A DNA stretch of 64,000 bases, taken from Bradyrhizobium sp. CB1717 (lineage in GTDB: Bacteria > Pseudomonadota > Alphaproteobacteria > Rhizobiales > Xanthobacteraceae). Below are positions 35,891 through 44,094 of this stretch, in pieces (positions within the stretch are counted from its first letter, which is position 1; every line of letters begins with the position of its first letter). A program made the position numbers and the translations under genes. Location: the NCBI RefSeq assembly GCF_029714325.1, contig NZ_CP121666.1, positions 1,054,001 to 1,118,000 of the forward strand, read 5' to 3'. The notes under the pieces were generated by a model. That model saw only the letters and a list, made by a program, of their open reading frames with translations, was not told the DNA's origin and made no database searches.

Positions 35891-36003
35891 CGCGCGGACG
35901 CGCTGGAACGATCAGTGAAAGCTGCGCGCTTTGACCTTGATCGTGTCGTTGTACAAGTCCGGAGTGTCGATGTCGCGAGTTTGTAGCCCCTTGGGTGTCC
36001 GGC

Positions 36004-37014
36004 TCAGTCGATCTGAACGCGCGCGCTATCGGGCGGTAGTAATTTTCCTACACTCACCTTGACGGTGATCGTGTGGCGCGGAAGCACGGTGATTGTGGTG
36101 GGCGCTATGGCCTCCTCGTGTACATCATCAATCAGGTCGCGGATTGCCTGCTGGTCTCCGGTGACGATGCGCCTGACGCGGTCATTGTCCCGGGGCTCGG
36201 CCAGAATTGGACCGCTTCGCATCAGGCCGGAGAAAGATCCATGATGGGAGCGTGGAGTAAAGTGCTCGATGATGAACCAGGTAAACGGTAGAGCGGAACG
36301 AAATGCCTCGTCGTGCAGACTAACAAAGCCCGTGGGCTTACCTTCCATCGATCGAAGCCAGATACCGGCGTCGATTCCGCCGTTGTTGACCAAGGTGTCT
36401 CTTAGCGCCAGCCCGGTTCCGAAATCGAAGATCTGGCCACTTAAGTTTCGCGTGTGAAGGGCGCGCACTTGGGTACGGGTCGTGTCCGGAATCTTCGGAG
36501 TTTGAGGACAATAGAGGCCGCACAGGAGCGCGCCCTTGCCAAGAATCGAAGAGAGCCGGTCGAGCCGGGTTTGTTGCTCCGCATCGACGGCTTTGAAGTT
36601 TGCCCGCTGGTCGTACTCGCCAGAATTCGGGTTACGAAAAAGCCGCTTTGCCTGAACGAGATAGGCCGTGGACCAGCTTTCTTCGGGAAGGATGTTGTTT
36701 TCATAAGAGAGCACGAGACCGAAATCGGACTGGGAAACGTGGCGCTCCATCGCCGTGTTATGAGGATACGTATCGAGCACGACTTCGAAACCGAGGCCGT
36801 CGCCAAGGGAACCAAGGTCGGCGTTGAGCTGGTCTAGGCTATAGGGGAGATTTTCCTCGCTCCGCTGAGTTTCTATATCGAGCAGGGCGCAAAGCTCGTT
36901 GGTAAGAGCCGGTTCATCCGGTGGGTGTTTGCGGAGCATCCGCTGAGATAAAGCGTAGTCGATGCCGTCGAGGTATTGGATGACGTGCTTGAGGTGCTGC
37001 GGTCCGAACATCAT
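36004..37014 (-). CDS. Unknown protein with a PD-(D/E)XK-like motif
   Basis: A 336-residue protein with no family I recognise. A nuclease-like motif is suggested by PALTNELCALLDIE (helix with glutamate), SQSDFGLVLSYENNILPEES (aspartate) and STAYLVQAKRLFRNPNSGEY (Q-x-K with a following arginine), in the spacing and order of PD-(D/E)XK enzymes. The C-terminal part (from about residue 180) carries LSGQIFDFGTGLALRDTLVN and VSLHDEAFRSALPFTWFIIE and looks like a separate domain. It is the last gene of a co-directional row after two Mrr-type genes, with an 80-bp gap. The function assignment is inference only. Confidence 0.5.
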   Translation of the reverse strand: MMFGPQHLKHVIQYLDGIDYALSQRMLRKHPPDEPALTNELCALLDIETQRSEENLPYSLDQLNADLGSLGDGLGFEVVLDTYPHNTAMERHVSQSDFGLVLSYENNILPEESWSTAYLVQAKRLFRNPNSGEYDQRANFKAVDAEQQTRLDRLSSILGKGALLCGLYCPQTPKIPDTTRTQVRALHTRNLSGQIFDFGTGLALRDTLVNNGGIDAGIWLRSMEGKPTGFVSLHDEAFRSALPFTWFIIEHFTPRSHHGSFSGLMRSGPILAEPRDNDRVRRIVTGDQQAIRDLIDDVHEEAIAPTTITVLPRHTITVKVSVGKLLPPDSARVQID

Positions 37015-37094
37015 GCTGCTTCTTGTTACTGCGCTTCGTTTTGAGCGGCGCGAGGGTTTTAACTATTGGCTTTTCGTCGCCTTGCCGCGGGCGG

Positions 37095-37916
37095 CTATAA
37101 GGTATCCGCAAATAGAATACGGGGGAGGGTGTCGGTAGGCGTCCAAGCTCCAAGCGTACGCCTGACATAGGACTGGCAGAGGGCGATAATTTTGTTGGCG
37201 ACGAACAAGTTGCCGCGATTTCTGTACGTCCGGAAAGGGCTGGTACGGTGTATCCGGAGCTGGATAAGAGAAGACCAGGGCTTTGCGCCGTACGGCATGA
37301 CCACCTCAACGAAGGGCTCCAGAATGTCGGAGCCCGGTCTCGATGGCGCCTTCCAGTGCTTGATCTCAACGAGATAGATCACAGGCTGGCCGGCCTCGAC
37401 GCAGCGCAGTTCCAAATCGAAGCCGCCGTCGCGTCCCGGGCGTGTGACCAGAACGTTGAACCCCAATCCCGAAAGAACCTCGCCCAGCAATCGTTCGAGG
37501 TCACGCCACTCGACATGCACCAGGTAATCGGGGCTACAAACGATTTCCTGAGCTAAGGCTTGCAACATGGAACGCAAGGCACGTTCGACGATTGCCCCCG
37601 GAGCTTCATCTTGGTCGCGCAGCGCTTCCTGTTGTTCCGAAATATAGCGCTTCAAACGGGGGCGGCCGCCGTTGGTCGGCCACACGATTCGGCCGTTAGC
37701 GTCTTCGGCTTGCGCCCGTTCAAAAGTGAATCGCCAGTGCCGGCCGTTCGGAGGAAGATGTCCCCTCCAGTCGTATTGAAGGCGTGGCCGCACCCCATGA
37801 ACCGTGCGATCGGCAAGCAAATATGGTCCGCGAGAATCATTGTCGGGATTGCGATAGCGGTCTGAATTGGGGACCGATCGGCGCTCGCCTGACCGGTGTG
37901 TGTCTTGAACGCTCAC
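37095..37916 (-). CDS. Mrr-type endonuclease fused to a methyltransferase-tail-like segment
   Basis: A 273-residue protein from a GTG three bases after the stop of the previous gene. Residues 30-95 read GPYLLADRTVHGVRPRLQYD, WRGHLPPNGRHWRFTFERAQ and DANGRIVWPTNGGRPRLKRY. That is the segment usually found after the catalytic part of type-III-like DNA methyltransferases ('GR.WrfS.ekm..Ld.eGRI.wp..g.PrlKrYldE'). The C-terminal part is an Mrr-like nuclease: WRDLERLLGEVLSGLGFNVL, VTRPGRDGGFDLELRC with the aspartate, and YLVEIKHWKAPSRPG with E-x-K, and then PFVEVVMPYGAK. No methyltransferase catalytic motif (DPPY, FxGxG) is present. Confidence 0.68.
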   Translation of the reverse strand: MSVQDTHRSGERRSVPNSDRYRNPDNDSRGPYLLADRTVHGVRPRLQYDWRGHLPPNGRHWRFTFERAQAEDANGRIVWPTNGGRPRLKRYISEQQEALRDQDEAPGAIVERALRSMLQALAQEIVCSPDYLVHVEWRDLERLLGEVLSGLGFNVLVTRPGRDGGFDLELRCVEAGQPVIYLVEIKHWKAPSRPGSDILEPFVEVVMPYGAKPWSSLIQLRIHRTSPFRTYRNRGNLFVANKIIALCQSYVRRTLGAWTPTDTLPRILFADTL

Positions 37917-38452
37917 GATTTATCCCTCGCTGTCCGGCCAATTGCCGCCAGTTCGGAGATCGGCGATATCGGTTGAGTCCTTGGGCATTTGTAACGACAT
38001 GTGCCAATCTCGAGGCAGGGTTCGCTTCGAAACGAACTCGACGCGCTGAATTGCAGGTGCTTCGGACGACCCGTACTCGACTCTTTGTGCATCTTCGAGA
38101 GGGATCATTTCTGGCTCGACCCAAAGAGCCACCCCGAGGAAAACGTGACCCAGCAAATGAGTGCTGCCGCCATGGTCGATCACCACGTTGCCGGAATATG
38201 GAACACGCGCGGTTCGAATGATCGGCGGAGCACCCTTCGAAATGTCGCCGAAGGGATTCAGTGCCGCTTGGACTTCCTGCCAAACATCATTGAGTGACCA
38301 AGTGGACCCGTCGTCTGCGTTTCGAAAGATAGGTGCGAATAAGTCAGTATCTTCCGGCAAAGTGAAGTCGAATTCATCCGGCGGTGTTGTGCCAGGCTCG
38401 TCCGGGCGAAAGGTTTGAATACCGCCCCCTGCAAAGGCGCACGCTTTGTGCC

Positions 38453-39336
38453 GATTTTGTTGCAAAAGTCGGTTGAGACGGGCCGCGAAGCGTGATTCCG
38501 TTGTGTTGAGGCGAATCTCGGCGAGGTCGATCCATGATGGGCCGTCTGAAGAGTGACCAAGGTCAACTGTTCTACGAGTTTCGCCTTGGCGACGCGGTTC
38601 CTGAAGATCATCTGGTGCGGAAGATCGATGCTGCTCTCGATCTGTCCTGGCTTCGCGGTGAACTAGCATCTCACTATACATCGATGGGGCGCCCGTCGAT
38701 CGATCCGGAGCTGATGATCCGGATGCTGATCGCGGGGTATGTCTTTGCGATCCGCTCGGAACGGCTGATCTGCCGTGAAGTGAAGGTGAATCTCGCCTAT
38801 CGATACGAGCCGACCGGCGACGTCTACCACTGCCCGGGTGGCAAGCGGCTTGCGACGAGCGGTACCGTGCACGAGGGCAAGACCCTTCTGTATCGTGCAA
38901 ACAAGCTCGACTGCGATGGATGCCCGCTCAAACCGCAGTGCTGCCCAAAAGAACCATCACGCAAGATCCCGCGCGATATCCATGAGCATGCCCGAGACGT
39001 TGCCCGGGCGCTCGCAGGCACCGAGGGCTTCGAGCTGTCTCGGCGTCAGCGCAAGAAGATCGAGATGCGGTTCGCACACTTGAAGCGCATCCTGAAGCTT
39101 GGTCGGCTCCGACTGCGTGGTCCGCGAGGTGCCCAGGATGAGTTTGTTCTAGCGGCCATCGCCCAGAACCTGAGGCGGTTTGCATCGCTGGTCGCGCGAC
39201 CGCCACCGGCTCAGGCGCTGCGCATCGCGTAGCGTCGAAGTTGCGTAAAATGCGTCAGGGCCAGCGCTTCAGAGCGCGGCTATCAACGAAAGGCCCAACG
39301 GCCAAATCCGTTGCAGCCGACTTTTGCAACAAAATC
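38453..39336 (+). mobile_element. IS1182-derived non-autonomous element with TGCC target duplication
   Basis: Terminal inverted repeats GATTTTGTTGCAAAAGTCGG (38453-38472) and its exact complement (39317-39336) are flanked on both sides by TGCC (38449-38452 and 39337-39340). At 884 bp it is about half the length of a full IS1182 element, because its transposase gene carries a large internal deletion. It must have moved using a transposase supplied elsewhere, or been deleted after insertion. Confidence 0.88.
38534..39232 (+). pseudogene. IS1182-family transposase with in-frame internal deletion
   Basis: The 232-residue frame starts MMGRLKSDQGQLFYEFRLGD and follows the family through RGELASHYTSMGRPSIDPEL to VFAIRSERLICREVKVNLAY. 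It then jumps directly to YEPTGDVYHCPGGKRLATSG and the cysteine-containing CDGCPLKPQCCP, ending with HLKRILKLGRLRLRGPRGAQ. Roughly 200 residues carrying most of the DDE core are missing at the junction, so the product is inactive even though the frame stays open. Confidence 0.85.
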
Positions 39337-39757
39337 TGCCAGAAGATCACGAAATCCAGCTTCAAGAGCTGATTGATATCTGCGACTGAGAATTCCGACG
39401 CCCGCCGAAGCGAAATGCCATGCTGCAGTGCTACGGCTTCGGCCTCGGGCGAAAAACCTGATGCACTGACTGCTATGGTGCGGTCTGCGCCGATTGCTTG
39501 GCGTTTGGCCGCCAGCTGTTCGATCCAGGTGACATCCTGTTTCTTGCTTCTCCGCCGACACTCTACCGTGATGAGGAGCTCCGAAGTCCCGGCTCTGGTG
39601 CGGATGCTCGCGTCGACCTCGCGAAGCCGGCCCGTGACCCTGCATTTGATCCGGTCGGGGGACTTTACGACCATGCCGGTCGGGCCGGCGTCGGCCTCGA
39701 TCCGCGCAACCAAACGCTCGAACTCGCGCCATTCGGGATCTTGGCGGGGTCGCGCAG

Positions 39758-40988
39758 TCACTCCTCGCTGCCTTTCTTTTTCGCCGCCGCGTTCAGAAAC
39801 ATCGGAAAGAAGCTTCGCTGCGTTTTCACCTTGATGACATCGTTGACGCCGATCGTATTTGCCTTCCTCCTCTCGCCGCCGGCTGGAGTGATTACCTCCA
39901 AATCCGGATTCTCGATGATCGCCGCATGAACATCCTCTGCATGCGCAGGGGTGACGTTGTAGATGCTCTCGTAGAAGTCGATTACGGACATGGCATCGCC
40001 GGATTCCGTCACGAGGCGTGGAATGTCTCCCAAGAGTTGGTCCTTTGCGGACGCTCGACCTTTAGCGTCGAACAAGTAGAGCATTCCCTCATCGTGCCTG
40101 GGGTCATAGGACAGCATATTGAGGCCCGAGCGACCGAAATGCGCCTGGAGGCTCGCATTGTCATGAAGGATGTTGTTGTAGACCTGCCGTGCCCGATAGG
40201 CGTTGGCGAAGTGGATCAACCAATACCTCCATCCGCCTGGATTGTTGATCGAGAAGGGACTGACGTAGGGCGCGCATAGGCGAAAGGCGTCGAAGACAAT
40301 CTTCTCTGCAGTTCCCAGCCAATCGTTCTTGCTCATCAAGCTATTGAGCGCATCGATGCTCGCGCTCGTCAGCCCAAGATGAGCAAGTCGTGTTCTCAGC
40401 TGTTCCGGCTGGTTTTTCTGCAGGAAAGCGAGCAGCGAACTGATCATAAAAGTGTAGAAGATTTCTGCAGCGGGATAGGAGTGCATGATGTCGAGGAGCG
40501 TATCCCTCTCGACATGACTGTCGCCGCCTTGATCCAGGTTGAAGATGACGCTCCGATACCGCCCTTGTTCAAGTAGCGTCTTGATCTGCGGGTATGCGGC
40601 CTCGAAAAACTCGTTCAAATACTCGACGCGCAAGTGCAGCTTCGGGCATCTGGGAGATGGCAGCTTGCATCGGCGCGACATCGTTGAAGATGAGAAGGCA
40701 TTCGACCTCGATCGCGCCAAGGCCTTGTACTGACCGATGTGTGTTTACCGCCTCGACAGCGCGTTGCAATTCTTCAATGAATATCAGCGGTGATCCAGGT
40801 GTGCCGCACTGGTATCGTCCGCCGCCCGCAAAGCCGTCCACAATTGCAAGCCGAAATCGTTCTTGCTGCGGCAGCCGGCAGCGGACGCTAAGATAATCGA
40901 AGACGTATTCGCGCAGGATTTTGTGTTTGCGCTTGGAATGCTCTTCGAGCTTTGCACCATCAGCCCATTCGCATGGTGTTTCTACCAC
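39758..40988 (-). pseudogene. tcmP: Three-Cys-motif partner protein TcmP, one frameshift
   Basis: The N-terminal frame starts at 40988 with WADGAKLEEHSKRKHKILRE, then the family signature RLAIVDGFAGGGRYQCGTPG and SPLIFIEELQRAVEAVNTHR, up to MPEAALARRV. The continuation is in the next frame: VEYLNEFFEAAYPQIKTLLE, YRSVIFNLDQGGDSHVERDT through GLNMLSYDPRHDEGMLYLFD to FPMFLNAAAKKKGSEE. One base near 40630 is gained or lost. Without it the product would be about 410 residues, normal for TcmP. TcmP proteins are encoded beside DUF5131 three-Cys-motif proteins, as here; their function is unknown. The stop overlaps the next gene's start. A sequencing error or programmed shift cannot be excluded. Confidence 0.75.
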
Positions 40989-41017
40989 GTCGCCCCCATC
41001 CCTCGATGCTCACGCCT

Positions 41018-41800
41018 TTAAGGAATAGCGCTGGGAACGGTGGGCATCTCATCCCACGTACGTCCCCGATACTCGCGTCCGTTTGCTTTTTTTGAGCGCT
41101 TTTTATTGTCTTTGCCCCAGGTGCCCCACTGCTTAAAAAAGAAGGCTGTTCCTGCTGACAAGCATTGCAGATGTATTTCGTCGATCCATTCCTCACGGAT
41201 AGGCCGAGCTGATTTCCCGCTCTCGCCGCCGACGATCGCCCAATCGATATCGCGAAGGTCGACAGGACCGACGGCGCCAATAAGAGGCTCGAAGGAGATG
41301 AACCGTATGGCCGCCGGTGCCTGGCGCAGGTGTCCTATGCGTTCGACCACATCCGCGTTCTCAATACTGGTGCCGAGCCAGACACTCGGCAAGATCTCGC
41401 CAATGCGATTGGCCACCAGCTTAGCCATGCGCTCGGGACGTTTCGTGAGAATCTGGTAGTGATGATGGGGCGTCTCACGCATGACCTGCCAGACGTCGCT
41501 GATGAAGGCGTCGCTCACCCGTTCATGGAAGAGGTCGCTCATCGAGTTTACGAATATCTTGCGGGACTTGCGCCAACGGAGCGGAATCGAAAGCGCTTCG
41601 CGGTCCTCCCGCACGACACCGTTCCAGACCGTGCGCTTCCCGGTTTTGCGAGTGAGCTTGGCATATTTCTCCACACCCATAGCCTCGAGGCGCCGCGCCA
41701 TTTCCATGGCATAGCAATGAGTGCAACCGGCGGTGACGATCGAGCAGCCGGCGACTGGATTCCAAGTGGCATCCGTCCACTCGATCTGAGTTTCAGCCAT
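41018..41800 (-). CDS. DUF5131 / phage Gp37-Gp68 family three-Cys-motif protein
   Basis: A 260-residue protein; the ATG at 41800 has GGAGG six bases upstream, so the earlier ATG at 41812 is rejected. The family opening is clear: ETQIEWTDATWNPVAGCSIV followed by TAGCTHCYAMEMARRLE. The three closely placed cysteines (C..GC.HCYA) resemble an iron-sulphur radical-SAM-like cluster motif. Later KIFVNSMSDLFHERVSDAFI, YQILTKRPERMAKLVANRIG, VWLGTSIENADVVERIGHLR, FISFEPLIGAVGPVDLRDID and WAIVGGESGKSARPIREEWI are family hallmarks. Its partner TcmP follows after 29 bp. These proteins occur on phages and islands. Their chemistry is unproven. Confidence 0.9.
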   Translation of the reverse strand: MAETQIEWTDATWNPVAGCSIVTAGCTHCYAMEMARRLEAMGVEKYAKLTRKTGKRTVWNGVVREDREALSIPLRWRKSRKIFVNSMSDLFHERVSDAFISDVWQVMRETPHHHYQILTKRPERMAKLVANRIGEILPSVWLGTSIENADVVERIGHLRQAPAAIRFISFEPLIGAVGPVDLRDIDWAIVGGESGKSARPIREEWIDEIHLQCLSAGTAFFFKQWGTWGKDNKKRSKKANGREYRGRTWDEMPTVPSAIP

Positions 41801-41853
41801 CTTTTCCTCCATTCAGACTTTGTGTCGGCCGGCGCATCAGACGGTTCCTATCA

Positions 41854-42228
41854 TCACGCGCCGGCCTGTTTGCGACGTCGAGCGGCTGTGTGAACTGTCG
41901 TCCCCGTCTTAACGCCGATGTCGCCGAGTTTCTGGAGGCGAAACGCAGGCCGCGCAGGAAGCTTCACCGTCAGTTCAAGCTTTCCACCAATAGCCTCGAC
42001 ATAGCTTCGTAGCGTCGACAGATACATATCGGTCTGTTTCTCGATCTTCGACACGGAGGGCTGCTTGATGTTGAGCGCGGTTGCGATGTCCTCTTGCGCC
42101 TTGCCGGCGATCTGGCGCAGCTCGCGCAGCCCCTCGACCTCTTCCCGGAGGTTCTGAAAACGCGCCTCGATCTGCTCCTGCTGGTCGCGGGGCAGCGCAG
42201 CGATGATATCATCCAGTTTCCGACCCAT
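41854..42228 (-). CDS. XRE-family antitoxin (HigA-like)
   Basis: A 124-residue protein. After MGRKLDDIIAALPRDQQEQI there is a coiled helical stretch, then the Xre helix-turn-helix LRQIAGKAQEDIATALNIKQ and PSVSKIEKQTDMYLSTLRSY, continuing VEAIGGKLELTVKLPAR. This is the standard architecture of HigA-like antitoxins that bind both operator DNA and the toxin. It lies four bp after the toxin gene, so the order is toxin first, as in higBA loci. Confidence 0.88.
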   Translation of the reverse strand: MGRKLDDIIAALPRDQQEQIEARFQNLREEVEGLRELRQIAGKAQEDIATALNIKQPSVSKIEKQTDMYLSTLRSYVEAIGGKLELTVKLPARPAFRLQKLGDIGVKTGTTVHTAARRRKQAGA

Positions 42229-42232
42229 AGGA

Positions 42233-42598
42233 TTATCCCTCCTTTCCGGATTTCAGGCTTTCCAGATGTTCGGAAAACCGATTATCCGCCTTTGCGATAA
42301 GCTGCTTATAGAAGCGCTTCTGGCTACCGCCGGATTTATCGCCTGCGACCAGAACGATGGCCTTCCGTTCCGGGTCGAAAGCGAAGGCAGCACGCCATTC
42401 GCCTTCGGCAGCTGAGAAGCGCATCTCCTTCATGTTGGCGTGTTTCGAGCCCTTGAGCGTATCGACGTAGGGTCGACCGAGCTGCGGGCCGTATTCGGCG
42501 AGCAGTTTGGCGACGGCTAGCAACTCCATCTGGACTTCGCGAACAAATGTTAGAAACTCCGCCTCGAAGGCACCATGCAATCTGACGTCCCAAATCAT
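42233..42598 (-). CDS. RelE/HigB-like toxin (Gp49 family)
   Basis: A 121-residue protein opens MIWDVRLHGAFEAEFLTFVR. It carries LLAEYGPQLGRPYVDTLKGS, KHANMKEMRFSAAEGEWRAA and FAFDPERKAIVLVAGDKSGG, and ends with KRFYKQLIAKADNRFSEHLE. This matches the Gp49/HigB-like branch of RelE-superfamily mRNA interferases. Together with the antitoxin downstream it forms a type II toxin-antitoxin pair, probably autoregulated from the promoter just upstream. Confidence 0.88.
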   Translation of the reverse strand: MIWDVRLHGAFEAEFLTFVREVQMELLAVAKLLAEYGPQLGRPYVDTLKGSKHANMKEMRFSAAEGEWRAAFAFDPERKAIVLVAGDKSGGSQKRFYKQLIAKADNRFSEHLESLKSGKEG

Positions 42599-42693
42599 AT
42601 AGCCTCCAGGCTATGTTCGGTCAATGGGAATCCCGCCAGCGGATCCGCATCAGCGGGTTCAGCGCTGGCGGTTGAGATGGGGCAGGAGGAGGG

Positions 42694-43947
42694 TTATGCG
42701 GCTTCCAGCAGCGCGCTCTTGCGCTTCTTCTTCGTCAGAAGATCGCGGACGAACTTGTCCCACTTGGTCATGGCTGCGCGCTTTTCGGGCATGTAATTCC
42801 AGCGATCGTAGCTCTTAGAGCTGACGTCCTGCAGAGTGTGGTTCTGCAATCGGTCTCGGATCTCTTTCGACAGGCCAGCCTTGCCGGCAAGCGTCTTCCA
42901 TGTGCGACGCAGGTCGCGGTTCGTCACCACAGGGATCACCTCGCGGTCGCGCTGGCGCCACATGAACGAATAGAGCGTGCCATGGCTAACCGGTTTTAAA
43001 GGATCGGTCGCGGAGGGGAAGAACCAGCCATACTCGTTCGGTTTGATCGACTCGATGAGCTCGGCGGCGACCTTAGGCACTGGGATGGCGTGTGGTTTGC
43101 CATTCTTGGTCTTTGACCAGTCGATGATGCGCTCTGCGGCATCCCATTGGTCGACATGCAAGCGGGCGATCTCATCGACGCGCTGACCGGTCAGCATGAG
43201 AATTCTGACTGCGCGGGTGTAGGGCGGGTGGACTGGTGCATCCGGGCATTCGAGCCAGCGATAGAGGCGCAGGAATTCCTCCTCGTCCAGCCAGCGTGTG
43301 CCGACGTTCTTTGGCTCGGTCGGAATGCCGGCAGCAGGATTATAAACGAGACGGAAGCGTCGGGCTGACGTGCTGCGGTAGTCGTGCTCGGACTTCAAAC
43401 CCCAGCTGTAAGCCGATCGGATGTAGCTGCGAACATGATCGGCCATGGCGCGTTTGCCGCGTTCATAGATCGGGCGGATGATGTCCCTAATTTCGTCAGG
43501 CTCGATGTCGCGGGCTGCACGGTTGCGCCCAAGCGTATCGGCGATCTTGTTCAGCCCCTTTTCGACCTCCTTCCAGGACGGCTTCCCATCTGCCTTGAGT
43601 GCGGCGACGTAAGCTTCGAATAGATCCGCAACGGTGCCGGGCCGCGTGTCGCCCGCAATCTTGATGCTGCGTCCCTTCTGGATCATGTCGGCGTAGTCGC
43701 GCTTGAAAATCTCGCGCGCCTGGCTGAGGCTCATGGAAGGGTAAGAGCCGAGTTTTTTCTTAAGGCGCTTTTGGTCACGCCACTGCTGGGCCATCCAGTC
43801 CGCCGTTACGCGGGTTGGCATCGGCTTCATCACGAGGACCAGTCGGCCCGTTCCGTGGCCCTCACCATCGACAAGGCTTTGCTGCTTTCCGGTCTCTTCA
43901 ACCTGTTTCAGAGCGCGGCGAATTTCTCCATCTGTAAGGCTTGGCAC
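42694..43947 (-). CDS. Tyrosine site-specific recombinase (island integrase)
   Basis: A 417-residue integrase with a GTG start after GGGAGAC. The N-terminal part has the arm-binding fold (VKTLGSYPSMSLSQAREIFK-like) and a SAM-like core-binding domain (TVADLFEAYVAALKADGKPS). The catalytic domain shows ILMLTGQRVDEIARLHVDQW with the first arginine, NGKPHAIPVP with the beta-hairpin lysine region, VVTNRDLRRTWKTLAGKAGL for box II, and LQNHTLQDVSSKSYDRWNYM with the late histidine and nucleophilic tyrosine. In box II the usual histidine of H-x-x-R is an arginine (NRDLRR). The gene abuts the truncated radC and is the likely agent that inserted the island. Confidence 0.9.
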   Translation of the reverse strand: MPSLTDGEIRRALKQVEETGKQQSLVDGEGHGTGRLVLVMKPMPTRVTADWMAQQWRDQKRLKKKLGSYPSMSLSQAREIFKRDYADMIQKGRSIKIAGDTRPGTVADLFEAYVAALKADGKPSWKEVEKGLNKIADTLGRNRAARDIEPDEIRDIIRPIYERGKRAMADHVRSYIRSAYSWGLKSEHDYRSTSARRFRLVYNPAAGIPTEPKNVGTRWLDEEEFLRLYRWLECPDAPVHPPYTRAVRILMLTGQRVDEIARLHVDQWDAAERIIDWSKTKNGKPHAIPVPKVAAELIESIKPNEYGWFFPSATDPLKPVSHGTLYSFMWRQRDREVIPVVTNRDLRRTWKTLAGKAGLSKEIRDRLQNHTLQDVSSKSYDRWNYMPEKRAAMTKWDKFVRDLLTKKKRKSALLEAA

Positions 43948-44094
43948 TGGGGTCTCCCGTAGGCTTTCAAGTGGGATCGGCGGACGAGTAGTAGGGGTCT
44001 GTGCTTGGGTCCAAAACGGGCCTCGATCCCCCTAAAACCGACCCCAATATGCCACGGTATCCGGCTCTATGACGAGCCAAAAAATCGTTGTGCT

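Larger units (their letters stand above)
37920..39761 (-). pseudogene. Mrr-like nuclease gene interrupted by an IS1182-derived element
   Basis: The upstream part starts at a GTG at 39761 overlapping the TcmP stop (GTGA) and reads DPEWREFERLVARIEADAGP, REVDASIRTRAGTSELLITV, ECRRRSKKQDVTWIEQLAAK and KLDFVIFW. The frame then enters an IS. Taking out 38453-39336 and one TGCC target repeat joins it in frame to HKACAFAGGGIQTFRPDEPG, EFDFTLPEDTDLFAPIFRNA and a C-terminal ISKGAPPIIRTARVPYSGNV region ending at 37920. The restored product is about 317 residues: an N-terminal nuclease-like domain (V-D-A-S plus V-E-C-R, an arginine where lysine is usual) and a C-terminal domain of unknown role. Confidence 0.8.

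Noticed and set aside
36914..37369. 151-residue minus-strand frame between two nuclease genes
   Set aside because: Overlaps both neighbours in another frame and has no protein character.
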